Of a stretch of DNA of 64,000 bases, positions 11,119 through 19,789 are shown in pieces. Where the stretch lies: NCBI RefSeq assembly GCF_014779655.1, contig NZ_JACXYX010000001.1, positions 372,001 through 436,000 on the forward strand. Direction: 5' to 3'. This DNA is from Nocardioides ganghwensis (GTDB lineage Bacteria; Actinomycetota; Actinomycetes; Propionibacteriales; Nocardioidaceae). The notes beneath the pieces were generated by a model, which was not told the origin of the DNA, ran no database searches, and saw nothing but the letters and a program-made list of their open reading frames with translations. Numbering within the stretch: position 1 is the first letter of the stretch; every line of letters starts with the position of its first letter. The position numbers and the translations under genes were made by a program.

Positions 11119-11861
11119 TGGCCGTCGCCGAAGATGCGCGGCGCGTCGAAGCCCGCGTCGCGGAGGACGGCCTGCCCCTCCGGGCTCCGGACCAGCTCGA
11201 CGAAGTCGGACGCGAGGGCGGACCCGCCGAGAGTGGTGATCTCGTAGATCGTGGACGCAGCGCCCTGCCCGGTCTCGACGGTCTCCACGTCGTCACCCGC
11301 GGCGAGGGCGTCCGTGCGGTAGACGAGGCCGGCGTCGACCTCCCCGGCGACCACCCGGGCGAGCACCGCCTTGACGTCCACCTCCTCGGTGACCGGCTCG
11401 GCCTGGCTGGCGCGGACGTCGAGCACCGTCTCGGCCAGGGCTCCGCAGGGAGCACTGGTGACGCACCTCGCCCAGTCGACACCGGGCGACGCGAGGCTGC
11501 CGAGTCCGGTGACGTCCGCCGGGTTGCCCGGCGGCGTGACGATGACGAGCTCGTTGAGGGCGAACGCCTCGGGCTCCAGCGACGCGGCACCACCGTCGAC
11601 GGCGACCTCCATCGCCCGGGCGTCCGCGGTGGCCAGGACGTCGCCGGGCGCGCCGTCGACGGCCTGCTCGGCGAGGGTGGTCGAGGAGCCGAGGACCACC
11701 ACCACGTCGACGCCCGGGTGCTCGTCCTCGAAGGTCGTCGCGAGCTCGGTGAAGGTCCCGGTGAGGCTGGCCGCGGCGAGCACCGTGAGGGTCTGCTCGT
11801 CGTCGTCGCCACCGCAGGCGGCCAGGGGCAGCAGCAGGACGAGCGCGGCCAGGCCCCTCAC
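11115..11861 (-). CDS. modA: Molybdate-binding lipoprotein
   Basis: 248 residues from a GTG. The N terminus VRGLAALVLLLPLAACGG is a short lipoprotein signal with lipobox LAAC. The mature part opens with LTVLAAASLTGTFTELA, the hallmark of ModA, whose serines contact the oxyanion, and later has LVIVTPPGNP and DAGLVYRTDA. The GTG overlaps the stop of the upstream HTH-TOBE gene (GTGA) and its own stop overlaps modB. Function: captures molybdate outside the membrane for ModBC. Confidence 0.92.
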   Translation of the reverse strand: MRGLAALVLLLPLAACGGDDDEQTLTVLAAASLTGTFTELATTFEDEHPGVDVVVVLGSSTTLAEQAVDGAPGDVLATADARAMEVAVDGGAASLEPEAFALNELVIVTPPGNPADVTGLGSLASPGVDWARCVTSAPCGALAETVLDVRASQAEPVTEEVDVKAVLARVVAGEVDAGLVYRTDALAAGDDVETVETGQGAASTIYEITTLGGSALASDFVELVRSPEGQAVLRDAGFDAPRIFGDGQ

Positions 11862-12265
11862 CGGGGCACCTCCACCACGACGTTGGTGGACTTCACGCTG
11901 GCGATGGCGCGTACGCCGGGCTCGAGGCCGAGCTCGTCGGCGGCGTCGCTGCTCATGAGCGACACGACGCGGTACGGGCCGCAGATCATCTCGACCTGGG
12001 CCATGACGTGGTCGCGCTTGACCCGGGTGACGATCCCGCTCATCCGGTTGCGCGCGCTGACGGCGCCGGCGTGGGTGCGGTCGCGCTCGGCGACCTCGCC
12101 CGACTCGACGAGCTGCTCGGCGAGCTCGGCGAGATCGGAGCCGGTCACGGTGGCGCGCCCGTCCGTGCGCCGGGACGGCAGCCGGCCGGCGTCGACCCAG
12201 CGGCGTACGGTGTCGTCGCTGACCGCCAGGATCTCGGCGGCCTCCGCCAGTCGGTAGGTGATCAC
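11858..12265 (-). CDS. HTH-TOBE molybdate-binding regulator heading modABC
   Basis: 135 residues from GTG. Residues 1-50 form an excisionase/MerR-type helix-turn-helix (YRLAEAAEILAVSDDTVRRW); residues about 70-135 form one TOBE/Mop domain (NRMSGIVTRVKRDHVMAQVEM ... VKSTNVVVEVP), a fold that binds molybdate or pterin-molybdenum. Being first in the operon, it is well placed to sense molybdate and adjust importer synthesis. It is not a ModE homologue in length or HTH type. A -10-like CATACT ends 6 bases before the GTG, so the message may be leaderless. Confidence 0.8.
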   Translation of the reverse strand: MITYRLAEAAEILAVSDDTVRRWVDAGRLPSRRTDGRATVTGSDLAELAEQLVESGEVAERDRTHAGAVSARNRMSGIVTRVKRDHVMAQVEMICGPYRVVSLMSSDAADELGLEPGVRAIASVKSTNVVVEVPR

Positions 12266-12321
12266 GCTGCAAGTATGCCGCACCTGCGGACGCCCGATGA
12301 GCAATCCGACCGCACGTGCGG
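12266..12321 (-). promoter_or_regulatory. Putative leaderless promoter with two 12-bp palindromes
   Basis: CATACT on the minus strand (12277-12272) lies 6 bases before the GTG of the HTH-TOBE gene. Upstream are two near-identical palindromes, CCGCACCTGCGG at 12278-12289 (one mismatch) and CCGCACGTGCGG at 12310-12321 (perfect). Their starts are 32 bases apart, about three helical turns, so both face one side of the DNA. This is the layout expected for a dimeric regulator; the HTH-TOBE protein is the natural candidate. The plus-strand gene at 12375 lies further on and could share control. Confidence 0.5.
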
Positions 12322-12374
12322 CTGCCAGCCTGCCCGGCGTCACAGCGCTCCAGGCGGGCTGGGAGGATGGGAGC

Positions 12375-12917
12375 GTGAGTGGGCAGGGACAGCCGAGTCG
12401 GTACACGCGCTCCTTCGGCGGCATGACCGGCGCCCTCATCGTCACGGTCATCGCCGTGCTCGCCTTCGTGGCCTGGCGCGGGCTGTTCCGCACCGACGTC
12501 GACGACACCCCGGTGGCGGTCGACTGGCAGGAGAGCGTCGAGCTCGCCCAGCAGGCCGACCTCGAGGTCGTCCACCCGCGCGAGCTCCCTGCGGGGTGGA
12601 TCGCCACGAGCGTGGACCTGTCCGCCGGCGACGACCCGCAGTGGGGGATGGGCGTGCTCACCGATGACGGCCGCTTCGTCGGCATCCGGCAGCAGGACGC
12701 CTCGGTGGATGCCCTCGTCGAGCTCTATGTCGACGAGGAGGCCGAGGCCGGCGAGGAGGCGACGGTCTCCTCGGAGATCACCGACTCCTGGCAGACGTGG
12801 AGCGACGAGGGCGGCGACCGCGGCTACTCCACCGAGATCGGCGACGAAGCGCTGCTGGTCTACGGCTCCGCGCCGGTCGAGGACATCGAGGCCTACCTGG
12901 GGCTGCTGACGCGCTAG
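12375..12917 (+). CDS. Membrane-anchored DUF4245-type protein
   Basis: 180 residues from a GTG with GGGAGGATGGGA upstream. One membrane segment at about residues 17-36 (ALIVTVIAVLAFVAW) precedes an extracytoplasmic domain starting around DDTPVAVDWQESVELAQ. The pattern matches the actinobacterial DUF4245 family, which is often encoded beside glpX and exonuclease VII genes, as here. No catalytic motif is seen. Its stop shares a CTAG with the xseB stop on the opposite strand. Confidence 0.72.
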   Translation: MSGQGQPSRYTRSFGGMTGALIVTVIAVLAFVAWRGLFRTDVDDTPVAVDWQESVELAQQADLEVVHPRELPAGWIATSVDLSAGDDPQWGMGVLTDDGRFVGIRQQDASVDALVELYVDEEAEAGEEATVSSEITDSWQTWSDEGGDRGYSTEIGDEALLVYGSAPVEDIEAYLGLLTR

Positions 12918-13126
12918 TCCTCGGACTCGGTGCCCATCGCCTCGTCGAGGCGCTGGCGCGCGCCGTCGAGCCACTGCTGGCAGACCTTGGCCAGTGCCTC
13001 GCCGCGCTCCCAGAGCGCGAGCGACTCCTCGAGGGTGGTCCCGCCGGCCTCGAGGGTGCGCACGACCTCGATGAGCTCCTCGCGCGCCTCCTCGTAGGTC
13101 AGCTGGTCAGGGGTGGCGTCACTCAT
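12914..13126 (-). CDS. xseB: Exodeoxyribonuclease VII small subunit
   Basis: 70 residues, the usual size. The pattern [20 protein letters not shown] ... [19 protein letters not shown] is the helical hairpin that packs around the large subunit. It starts 8 bases before the end of xseA in another frame. Together the two subunits degrade single-stranded DNA from both ends in recombination and repair. Confidence 0.93.
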   Translation of the reverse strand: MSDATPDQLTYEEAREELIEVVRTLEAGGTTLEESLALWERGEALAKVCQQWLDGARQRLDEAMGTESED

Positions 13127-14372
13127 CGGGGTCCTCCTCGACCAGGGTGGCGGTCTCGACTCGATCGGTGGTGGCGTGGATCCGGCCGTCGGCGACCCGC
13201 ACGGACACCGCGGCGCCGGCGGCGGCCTGCGCGACCGAGGTGACGACGTGGCCGTCGGCGTCCTGGAGCACGGCGTACCCGCGTCGCAGCGTGGCGAGCG
13301 GGGACAAGGACTGGGCGCGCGCGAGCTGGTGGCCGATGTCGTCGGCGGCACGGTCGAGGCGGTGCGAGAGCGTACGCCGGGCGCGGGCGAGCAGGTCGTC
13401 GAGCTCGTCGGACCGGACGGTGAGCAGGTTGCGCGGGTCTGCCATGGCAGGACGCGAGCGGACCTGGGCCAGCCACTCCTGCTCACGGGCGACCCGCTGG
13501 GTGATCACCTGGCGCAGCCGCTCGCGTGCCCACGTGACGCCGTTGAGCTCCTCGGCCATGTCGGGCACGACGAGCTTGGCGGCGTCGGTCGGGGTCGAGG
13601 CGCGCACGTCGGCGACGAGGTCGAGCAGGGGCTGGTCGGGCTCGTGGCCGATCGCGGACACGACGGGCGTACGCATGGCGTGCACCGCACGGATCAACGC
13701 CTCGTCGGAGAATGGCAGCAGGTCCTCGATGGAGCCGCCACCGCGGGCAACGACGACGACGTCGACGTCGACGTGGCGCTCGAGCCGGTCGAGCGCCTCC
13801 ATCACCTCCGCCGCCGACCGGGTGCCCTGCATCGCGGCGTAGGCGACCTCGAACTGCACCGCGGGCCAGCGTCGGCGCGCGTTCTCCAGGACGTCGCGCT
13901 CGGCGGCGCTGTTGGGCGCGGTGACCAGGCCGACCCGCCCGGGCAGGAACGGCAGGTCGCGCTTGAGCTCGGCGGCGAAGAGGCCCTCGGCGGCCAGCAG
14001 CTGGCGGCGGCGCTCGAGGCGGGCGAGGAGCTCGCCGAGGCCGACCATGCGGATCTCGCGGGCGGCGAGGGAGAACGAGCCGCGGTTGGCGTAGAAGCTC
14101 GGCCGGGCGTGGACGACCACGCTCGCGCCCTCGACGAGGGGTGGGTTCATCGAGTCGACGAGGGAGCGGGGGCAGGTGAGGGTGACCGAGATGTCGGCGA
14201 CGGTGTCGCGCAGCGTCATGAAGACCGTCTGCATGCCGGGGCGGCGGTTGACCTGCGCGATCTGGCCCTCGACCCACACGGCGCCGAGCTTGTCGATCCA
14301 CTGCGAGACGGCATTGGCGACGGCCCGCACCGGGGCCGGCGACTCGACCGTGGCGTCGCGGAGTGAGGGCAC
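13119..14372 (-). CDS. xseA: Exodeoxyribonuclease VII large subunit
   Basis: 417 residues from GTG ([18 protein letters not shown]). The N-terminal OB-fold ([20 protein letters not shown]) binds single-stranded DNA; the catalytic core carries [26 protein letters not shown] and [11 protein letters not shown], all family hallmarks. The C-terminal coiled region and RGYAVL segment bind XseB. An ATG 24 codons upstream would give a basic leader unlike the family, and it would intrude into the ispH promoter, so it is rejected. Divergent from ispH by 70 bases. Confidence 0.93.
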   Translation of the reverse strand: MPSLRDATVESPAPVRAVANAVSQWIDKLGAVWVEGQIAQVNRRPGMQTVFMTLRDTVADISVTLTCPRSLVDSMNPPLVEGASVVVHARPSFYANRGSFSLAAREIRMVGLGELLARLERRRQLLAAEGLFAAELKRDLPFLPGRVGLVTAPNSAAERDVLENARRRWPAVQFEVAYAAMQGTRSAAEVMEALDRLERHVDVDVVVVARGGGSIEDLLPFSDEALIRAVHAMRTPVVSAIGHEPDQPLLDLVADVRASTPTDAAKLVVPDMAEELNGVTWARERLRQVITQRVAREQEWLAQVRSRPAMADPRNLLTVRSDELDDLLARARRTLSHRLDRAADDIGHQLARAQSLSPLATLRRGYAVLQDADGHVVTSVAQAAAGAAVSVRVADGRIHATTDRVETATLVEEDPDE

Positions 14373-14442
14373 GCCGCGAGGATAGGCGAGGGGTCGGACA
14401 CGGCGCCGCAGGCGGGCTGGCGCGGCCCGTAGACTCGGGCCC

Positions 14443-15486
14443 ATGACCCTTCGACACGACGCCGCTGGCGCGTCGTCTGCTCAGGACGGCGCCACCGACC
14501 TCGGCCTTCCGCCCGTCCTCGACCCGGAGACCGCGAAGAACGTGCTGCTCGCGGCCCCCCGCGGCTACTGCGCCGGCGTGGACCGGGCCGTCATCACCGT
14601 CGAGAAGGCGCTCGACCTCTACGGCGCGCCCGTCTACGTGCGCAAGCAGATCGTGCACAACAAGCACGTGGTGGCCAACCTCGAGTCGCGCGGGGCGATC
14701 TTCGTCGAGGAGCTCGACGAGGTCCCCGAGGGGCAGACCGTGGTGTTCTCGGCGCACGGCGTCTCGCCCGCGGTCCACGCGCAGGCCGCCGAGCGCAGCC
14801 TCAAGACCATCGACGCGACCTGCCCGCTGGTGACCAAGGTCCACCACGAGGCACGGCGCTTCGCCTCCGACGACTACGACATCCTGCTGATCGGCCACGA
14901 GGGGCACGAGGAGGTCGAGGGCACCGCAGGCGAGGCGCCCGAGCACATCCAGCTGGTGCAGAGCCCCGACGACGTGGCCGGCATCGTCGTGCGCGACCCG
15001 GCCAAGGTCGCCTGGCTCTCGCAGACCACGCTGAGCGTCGACGAGACCCTCGAGACGGTGGCCGCGATCCGCGAGAAGTTCCCGCTGCTGCTCGACCCGC
15101 CCAGCGACGACATCTGCTACGCCACCCAGAACCGCCAGCTCGCGATCAAGGAGATCTCGGCCGCCGCCGACCTGGTGATCGTGGTCGGCTCGCGCAACTC
15201 CTCCAACTCCGTACGCCTGGTGGAGGTCGCCCTCGAGGCGGGCGCCAAGGCCTCCTACCTCGTCGACGACCACACCGAGATCGACGAGGCCTGGCTCGAC
15301 GGCGTCGAGACCGTGTCGGTGACCTCGGGCGCCTCGGTGCCCGAGGACCTCGTCGAGGGCGTCCTCGCCTTCCTCTCCGAGCGCGGCTACCCCGACGCCC
15401 GCGCGGTCCACTCGGCGGAGGAGTCGCTGATCTTCGCGCTGCCGCCCGAGCTCCGCCGCGACCTGCGGGCCGCGCAGAAGGCCTGA
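14443..15486 (+). CDS. ispH: 4-hydroxy-3-methylbut-2-enyl diphosphate reductase
   Basis: 347 residues. Last enzyme of the MEP route, reducing HMBPP to IPP and DMAPP with a 4Fe-4S cluster. The three cluster cysteines are Cys43 ([11 protein letters not shown]), Cys127 (DATCPL) and Cys225 (DDICYAT). SAHGVSP and HNKHVV are the substrate-binding histidine regions, and SSNSVRL the late serine-asparagine motif. About 25 residues precede the family core. It is followed after 8 bases by the YciO-type gene. Confidence 0.96.
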   Translation: MTLRHDAAGASSAQDGATDLGLPPVLDPETAKNVLLAAPRGYCAGVDRAVITVEKALDLYGAPVYVRKQIVHNKHVVANLESRGAIFVEELDEVPEGQTVVFSAHGVSPAVHAQAAERSLKTIDATCPLVTKVHHEARRFASDDYDILLIGHEGHEEVEGTAGEAPEHIQLVQSPDDVAGIVVRDPAKVAWLSQTTLSVDETLETVAAIREKFPLLLDPPSDDICYATQNRQLAIKEISAAADLVIVVGSRNSSNSVRLVEVALEAGAKASYLVDDHTEIDEAWLDGVETVSVTSGASVPEDLVEGVLAFLSERGYPDARAVHSAEESLIFALPPELRRDLRAAQKA

Positions 15487-15494
15487 GAACGGTC

Positions 15495-16118
15495 ATGGCG
15501 CGCTACCTCGACATCCACCCCGACAACCCGCAGCCGCGGCTCGTCACCCAGGTCGTCGAGGCGCTCCGCGACGACGCGCTGATCGCCTATCCCACCGACT
15601 CCGGCTACGCCCTCGGCGCCCGGCTGGGCAACCGCGACGGCCGCGACCGGATCCTGCGGATCCGCGAGCTCGACGACCGCCACCACTTCACGCTGATGTG
15701 CAAGGACTTCTCCCAGCTCGGGCAGTTCGTCCACGTCGACAACCACGCGTTCCGGGCGATCAAGGCCGCGACGCCCGGCCCCTACACGTTCATCCTGCCG
15801 GCGACGGGCGAGGTGCCGAAGCGCCTGATGCACCCCAAGAAGCGCACGGTCGGCGTCCGGATCCCCGACCACGCACTGGTGTGCGCCCTGCTCGAGGAGC
15901 TCGGCGAGCCCATCCTCACCAGCACCCTGATCCTCCCCGGCGAGACCGAGGCGCGGACCATGGGCTGGGAGATCAAGGAGGACCTCGACCACGTCGTCGA
16001 CGTGGTCGTCGAGTCCGGCGAGGTGACGGCCGAGCCGACGTCGGTGATCGACTGGTCCGAGGCGGAGCCCGTCGTCGTACGCCGCGGGGCGGGCGACGTG
16101 TCGCGCTTCGAGGAGTGA
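15495..16118 (+). CDS. Sua5/YciO/YrdC-type protein (YciO group)
   Basis: 207 residues. The opening LIAYPTDSGYALGARLGN and RELDDRHHFTLMCKDFSQLG match the YciO group of the YrdC/Sua5 fold, which binds RNA and nucleotides and is related to threonylcarbamoyl-AMP synthase. KRTVGVRIPDHALVCALLEELGEPILTST is the second conserved block. Whether it makes threonylcarbamoyl-AMP is uncertain; YciO proteins can be paralogues of the true tsaC product. Probably co-transcribed with ispH. Confidence 0.85.
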   Translation: MARYLDIHPDNPQPRLVTQVVEALRDDALIAYPTDSGYALGARLGNRDGRDRILRIRELDDRHHFTLMCKDFSQLGQFVHVDNHAFRAIKAATPGPYTFILPATGEVPKRLMHPKKRTVGVRIPDHALVCALLEELGEPILTSTLILPGETEARTMGWEIKEDLDHVVDVVVESGEVTAEPTSVIDWSEAEPVVVRRGAGDVSRFEE

Positions 16119-16119
16119 C

Positions 16120-17382
16120 TCACTCGAGCCGGGCCACGTTCCAGACCACGTCGTAGGCGTCCTGGCTGTCGTCGGGACCCGGCGTGTTCCACAGCAGCAG
16201 GCCCGCCGCGAGCGCGACCTGGGCATCGTGCATGCCCTCCCCGACGCGGGCGAGCGTGAGCTGGTCGAGGTCCAGCACGTAGGTCGAGGTGTGCCCGGGG
16301 TGCTCCGCGCCGTCGTCGGTCACCCCTGAGAGGACGACGTGCGAGGCGTCGGCGGCGACCGCTGCCGCGTCGGCGATCTCGACGACCCGCCCGCCGTGCC
16401 GCTCGTGGACGACCGTCGTCCGGCCCGGGACGTCCGACCCGCTCTCGCAGAAGTACGTCACCACCGGACGGTCTCCGGCCCACAGCACGGTGGGAGCCAC
16501 CTCGGGGAACGCGGTCGGCTCGTCACACCCGTCGGGCCGACGGTCGGAGAGCTCGGTCTCTCCCGCCGGCGTGGAGACGACCACCCGACCGTCCCACGTC
16601 GCGCGGAGCTCGGCGTCGTCGGTCCATGCCACGGCGACGCCCCTCAGCCCGGGCTCGACGCGCGCCTGACCGCCCTCTTCGAGCGACGCCGACCACCAGT
16701 GCAGCGGAGCGGACTCGCCCTCCATGGTGCTGCCGACGTACACGCGGTCCTCGGGGCCCATCCGGATGACGGGAGGCAGGTGCACCTCCCACGACCCGCT
16801 GACGTGCACGACGCTGCGCTGCCAGGTCCGGGTGCCGCGGTCGAAGAGGAGCAGGGTCCGCCCCTGGTGCATCCACTCGGCCAGGACGAGCCGGTCCTCG
16901 GTGAGCTCGACCACGGTGACCTCCGGAGGGCGTCCGGGCAGGGGCGGCAGCCAGTCCGTCGCACCGGTGGCCGGCTCGACCAGGCCGATCTCCGCGTGGC
17001 CGCGGTCGTTGGTGTAGCGGGCGCGGAGGACGAGTCCGTCGGTCGTGATCCCCTCGTAGCGGTCGTACTCCAGCGACGCCGGACCGCTGTCGCGCCAGGT
17101 GGTGCGGGTGGTCGTCAGCGGGTCGATCCGCAGCGGCAGGGCCCGGTCGACGTCGACGCGGTCGATCTCGGCGGGCGCCGGGTCCGGGGCGGGTCGTTCG
17201 GGGCCCGACAGGACCGTGGCGACCGCGAGCGCGGCTGCTGCCAGCGACCCGAGGCCCACGGCCGCGCCGACCCGTCGCCGGGTGCGACGTACGCCTGCCC
17301 GGACGACGGCCCGCGGGTCGACGTCGTACGGCGGGGCGTCCGCGACTGCCTCGCGCAGCGCGGCACGCAGCTCGGTGCTCAC
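16120..17382 (-). CDS. Membrane-anchored propeller-like protein coupled to ECF sigma gene
   Basis: 420 residues from GTG with AGGAGG eight bases upstream; the GTG overlaps the sigma factor stop. The short N-terminal part (1-36) would be cytoplasmic, residues 37-60 form one membrane segment (VGAAVGLGSLAAAALAVATV), and the rest, rich in beta-strand repeats with Trp and Asp (LVLAEWMHQGRTLLLFDRG), looks like an extracytoplasmic beta-propeller. No family is recognised. The genetic coupling and topology suggest it senses an outside signal or restrains the sigma factor, but no anti-sigma zinc motif (HxxxCxxC) is present. Confidence 0.6.
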   Translation of the reverse strand: MSTELRAALREAVADAPPYDVDPRAVVRAGVRRTRRRVGAAVGLGSLAAAALAVATVLSGPERPAPDPAPAEIDRVDVDRALPLRIDPLTTTRTTWRDSGPASLEYDRYEGITTDGLVLRARYTNDRGHAEIGLVEPATGATDWLPPLPGRPPEVTVVELTEDRLVLAEWMHQGRTLLLFDRGTRTWQRSVVHVSGSWEVHLPPVIRMGPEDRVYVGSTMEGESAPLHWWSASLEEGGQARVEPGLRGVAVAWTDDAELRATWDGRVVVSTPAGETELSDRRPDGCDEPTAFPEVAPTVLWAGDRPVVTYFCESGSDVPGRTTVVHERHGGRVVEIADAAAVAADASHVVLSGVTDDGAEHPGHTSTYVLDLDQLTLARVGEGMHDAQVALAAGLLLWNTPGPDDSQDAYDVVWNVARLE

Positions 17383-17927
17383 GGCAGCACCTCCTGGGCC
17401 TGGGCGGGGACGTCCGGGGCGGGGGTGCGCAGCTCGCCGCCGTGCCGGGCGTACGCCGCGCGCAGCGCCTCGAGCCCACGAGCGGTCTGGCTCTTCACGG
17501 TGCCCGGGCGGCAGCCCAGCGTGCCGGCGACGGTCTCGACGCTCAGGTCCTCGTAGTAGCGGAGCACCACGCAGGCCCGCTGCCGCGCGGGAAGCTCCGC
17601 GAGGGCGGTCAGCAGCAGGGCCCGGTCGACGACCTGGGCGGTGGCGTCCTCGACCGTCGCGTCGACGAGCTCGAGTGTCGGCTGCTCGGAGGAGGAACGC
17701 TTCCGCACCTGGTCGATCGCGACGTTCATCGTGGCGCGGCGCGCGTAGGCGTACCGGCCCGGCCCCCGGTCGAGACGGGGCCAGGCGACGTAGACGCGGA
17801 TCAGTGCCTCCTGCGTGATGTCGGCGGCCCGGTCCCAGTCGCCGCACATGAGGTAGGCCGTCCGCCGCAGACCCGGTGCGGATGCGCGGGCGAAGGTGGC
17901 GAACTCGTCGTCGTCGGTCCTGGCCAT
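17379..17927 (-). CDS. ECF sigma factor, SigE family (Streptomyces-type nomenclature)
   Basis: 182 residues from ATG with GGGAGGT seven bases upstream. Region 2 covers about residues 10-75 (LRRTAYLMCGDWDRAADITQEAL ... RRATMNVAIDQVRKR) and region 4 about 100-155 (LPARQRACVVLRYYEDLSVE, then GTVKSQTARGLEAL), the helix-turn-helix that reads the -35 element. This SigE-type ECF group is abundant in actinobacteria, each member paired with a membrane protein. A start 7 codons upstream is possible but lacks a ribosome site. Confidence 0.88.
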   Translation of the reverse strand: MARTDDDEFATFARASAPGLRRTAYLMCGDWDRAADITQEALIRVYVAWPRLDRGPGRYAYARRATMNVAIDQVRKRSSSEQPTLELVDATVEDATAQVVDRALLLTALAELPARQRACVVLRYYEDLSVETVAGTLGCRPGTVKSQTARGLEALRAAYARHGGELRTPAPDVPAQAQEVLP

Positions 17928-17997
17928 GTCACCTCCCGCGCCTCTCATAGTGAGATACGCGGTGGGGGTACGAACAGGTTGCAGGCGTCTGCGCCCG

Positions 17998-18444
17998 TCA
18001 GCCGGCGGACTGCCCGAGCTCGCGCTCGAGCTCGCCGACCATCCCGGCCTCGCCCTCTCGGTGCAGGCGCCAGGCGAGCCAGCCGAGGCAGAGCGCGTAG
18101 CCGACGAACAGGGCGACGCCGTGGGTGGCGACCCCCGACACCACGGCCTGGAGCAGGCTGTCGCGCGGGTCGGCCACCGTGGACCGGTCGACGAGGGCGA
18201 CGAAGCAGAAGACGGTCGTCATCAGCAGCGGCGGGAGGAGGGCGACCATGTAGAAGTCCCGCCGGCGCACGAGCGCGGCGAGCCCCAGGCACATCACCAC
18301 GAAGCAGAGGTCGAAGAACAGCGTCAGGCGGCCGACCAGCAGCACGTCGACGCTGACGGCCGTGAGCGTGACGGCGACGCCGAGCGACACCACCTGACGG
18401 CCGGGCTCGCGCCCGACCTCCCAGAACGCCTCGGCGTGTCTCAC
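17998..18444 (-). CDS. Four-segment membrane protein (DUF6542-like)
   Basis: 148 residues from GTG (VRHAEAFWEVGREPG). Four hydrophobic stretches fall at roughly residues 20-40, 42-62, 70-90 and 105-127, followed by a charged tail. The layout resembles the small DUF6542 membrane proteins of actinobacteria, but I cannot confirm the family. It lies 22 bases after rmuC and may be co-transcribed with it. No function is apparent. Confidence 0.6.
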   Translation of the reverse strand: MRHAEAFWEVGREPGRQVVSLGVAVTLTAVSVDVLLVGRLTLFFDLCFVVMCLGLAALVRRRDFYMVALLPPLLMTTVFCFVALVDRSTVADPRDSLLQAVVSGVATHGVALFVGYALCLGWLAWRLHREGEAGMVGELERELGQSAG

Positions 18445-18466
18445 GGCCCTCAACCTAGGGCGGCTC

Positions 18467-19624
18467 TCAGGCGCCCCGGGCGCGGCGCGCCGCAGGGGAG
18501 GACTGCTCACGCTCGAGCAGGTCGTCGAGCGTCGGCTCGCCGGGGCCGCCCGGGACGTCGTCGAGGACTGCCAGCTCGGGCGACGCGAGCGAGCGCGCGA
18601 CGGCCTCGACCTGGCGGGGCTCCTCGAGCGCGTCGTTGGTCACGCCGAGCTCGGCGAAGCGTCGCGCGGACACGAGCACCCGTCCCTCGAGGGAGCCCAT
18701 CGCCTGGTTCCACGCCACGACGCTCGCGTTGAGCGAGCGACCGACGCGGTCGAGGTGGCCGGCCATCGAGCCCAGGCGGGCGTGCAGCTCCTGCCCGAGG
18801 CGCTGCACGGCCTGGGCCTGCTCGTTGAGCACCTCGTGCTGCCAGCCCTGGGCGACCGTGCGCAGCAGCGCGATCAGCGTGGAGGGGGTGGCGAGCACGA
18901 CGTTGCGTGCGGCGGCCTGCTCGACGAGGTCGGGCACCGCCTGCAGGGCGGCCTGGAGGATCGCCTCGCCGGGCAGGAAGAGCACGACGAACTCGGGCGT
19001 GCCGGCGAGCGCCTCCCAGTAGCGGCGGGAGCCGAGGTCGGCGACGTGCTTGCGGACGTGCTCGCCGAGCCGGGCCAGCGCCTGGTCGTGCTCGGTGGTG
19101 TCGTCGGACCCGGTGAGGTCGAGGAAGGCAGCCAGCGGCGCCTTGGCGTCGACGGCGATCGTCCGCCCGCCGGCCAGCGACACCACCAGGTCGGGGCGCA
19201 GGCGGCCGTCGTCGAGGCGGGTCTGCTCGGCGAAGTCGCAGTGGTCGACGAGCCCGGCGAGCTCGACGGTGCGCCGCAGGTGGAGCTCGCCCCACTGGCC
19301 GCGCACCTGGGGCTTGCGCAGGGCGGTCGCCAGGGTCGTGGTCTCGCGGCGCAGGCTCTCGGTGGAGTGGCGCATGTCGGCGACCTGCTGGTTGAGCTGG
19401 GCCTGCCACGCCGTGCGGTCGTGGGCGAGGTCGCTCAGCTGGTCCTGGAGCCGGTCGAGGCCGTCCTGCACCACGGCGTGCTCGGCGACGCGCCGCTGGA
19501 GCTCGGCGATGGCGGGGTCGTCGGCGGGACGGCTGCGCGACCACAGCACGCCGATGAGGGCTCCCAGCGTCAGGCCGACGGCGAGGACCAGCGCCAGGGT
19601 GAGCAGCAGGGGGAAGGTGTCCAT
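18467..19624 (-). CDS. rmuC: DNA recombination protein RmuC
   Basis: 385 residues. An N-terminal membrane anchor (residues 5-28) precedes a coiled coil (about 40-100) and the RmuC nuclease-like domain: QVRGQWGELHLRRTVELAGL, RPDLVVSLAGGRTIAVDAKAP and EFVVLFLPGEAILQAAL. The family limits inversions at short repeats in E. coli; its biochemical action is not settled. Transcription runs towards the small membrane protein downstream. Confidence 0.92.
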   Translation of the reverse strand: MDTFPLLLTLALVLAVGLTLGALIGVLWSRSRPADDPAIAELQRRVAEHAVVQDGLDRLQDQLSDLAHDRTAWQAQLNQQVADMRHSTESLRRETTTLATALRKPQVRGQWGELHLRRTVELAGLVDHCDFAEQTRLDDGRLRPDLVVSLAGGRTIAVDAKAPLAAFLDLTGSDDTTEHDQALARLGEHVRKHVADLGSRRYWEALAGTPEFVVLFLPGEAILQAALQAVPDLVEQAAARNVVLATPSTLIALLRTVAQGWQHEVLNEQAQAVQRLGQELHARLGSMAGHLDRVGRSLNASVVAWNQAMGSLEGRVLVSARRFAELGVTNDALEEPRQVEAVARSLASPELAVLDDVPGGPGEPTLDDLLEREQSSPAARRARGA

Positions 19625-19680
19625 GGCTCCAGCATGGATCCACCCACCGACAGTCGGTGCGACGTCGGGTGGCGACCGCC

Positions 19681-19779
19681 GGGGTAGTCCAGTGAGTTTT
19701 GGTCGTCCCAGGCCGCGAATCGCAGCCAGTTCTCACTGGACTACCCCACGACGACAGCCATTCCTCACTGGACTACCCC
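19681..19779. repeat. GTAGTCC-type inverted repeat cluster
   Basis: A 16-base arm GGGGTAGTCCAGTGAG (19681-19696) is followed by two perfect reverse complements at 19732-19747 and 19764-19779. Either can pair with the first arm, giving alternative hairpins with 35- or 67-base loops. It lies between the 3' end of the GlxA-type gene and the rmuC promoter. The same core is found near 35.9, 56.3 and 57.7 kb. Confidence 0.85.
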
Positions 19780-19789
19780 GGGGTGGCGG

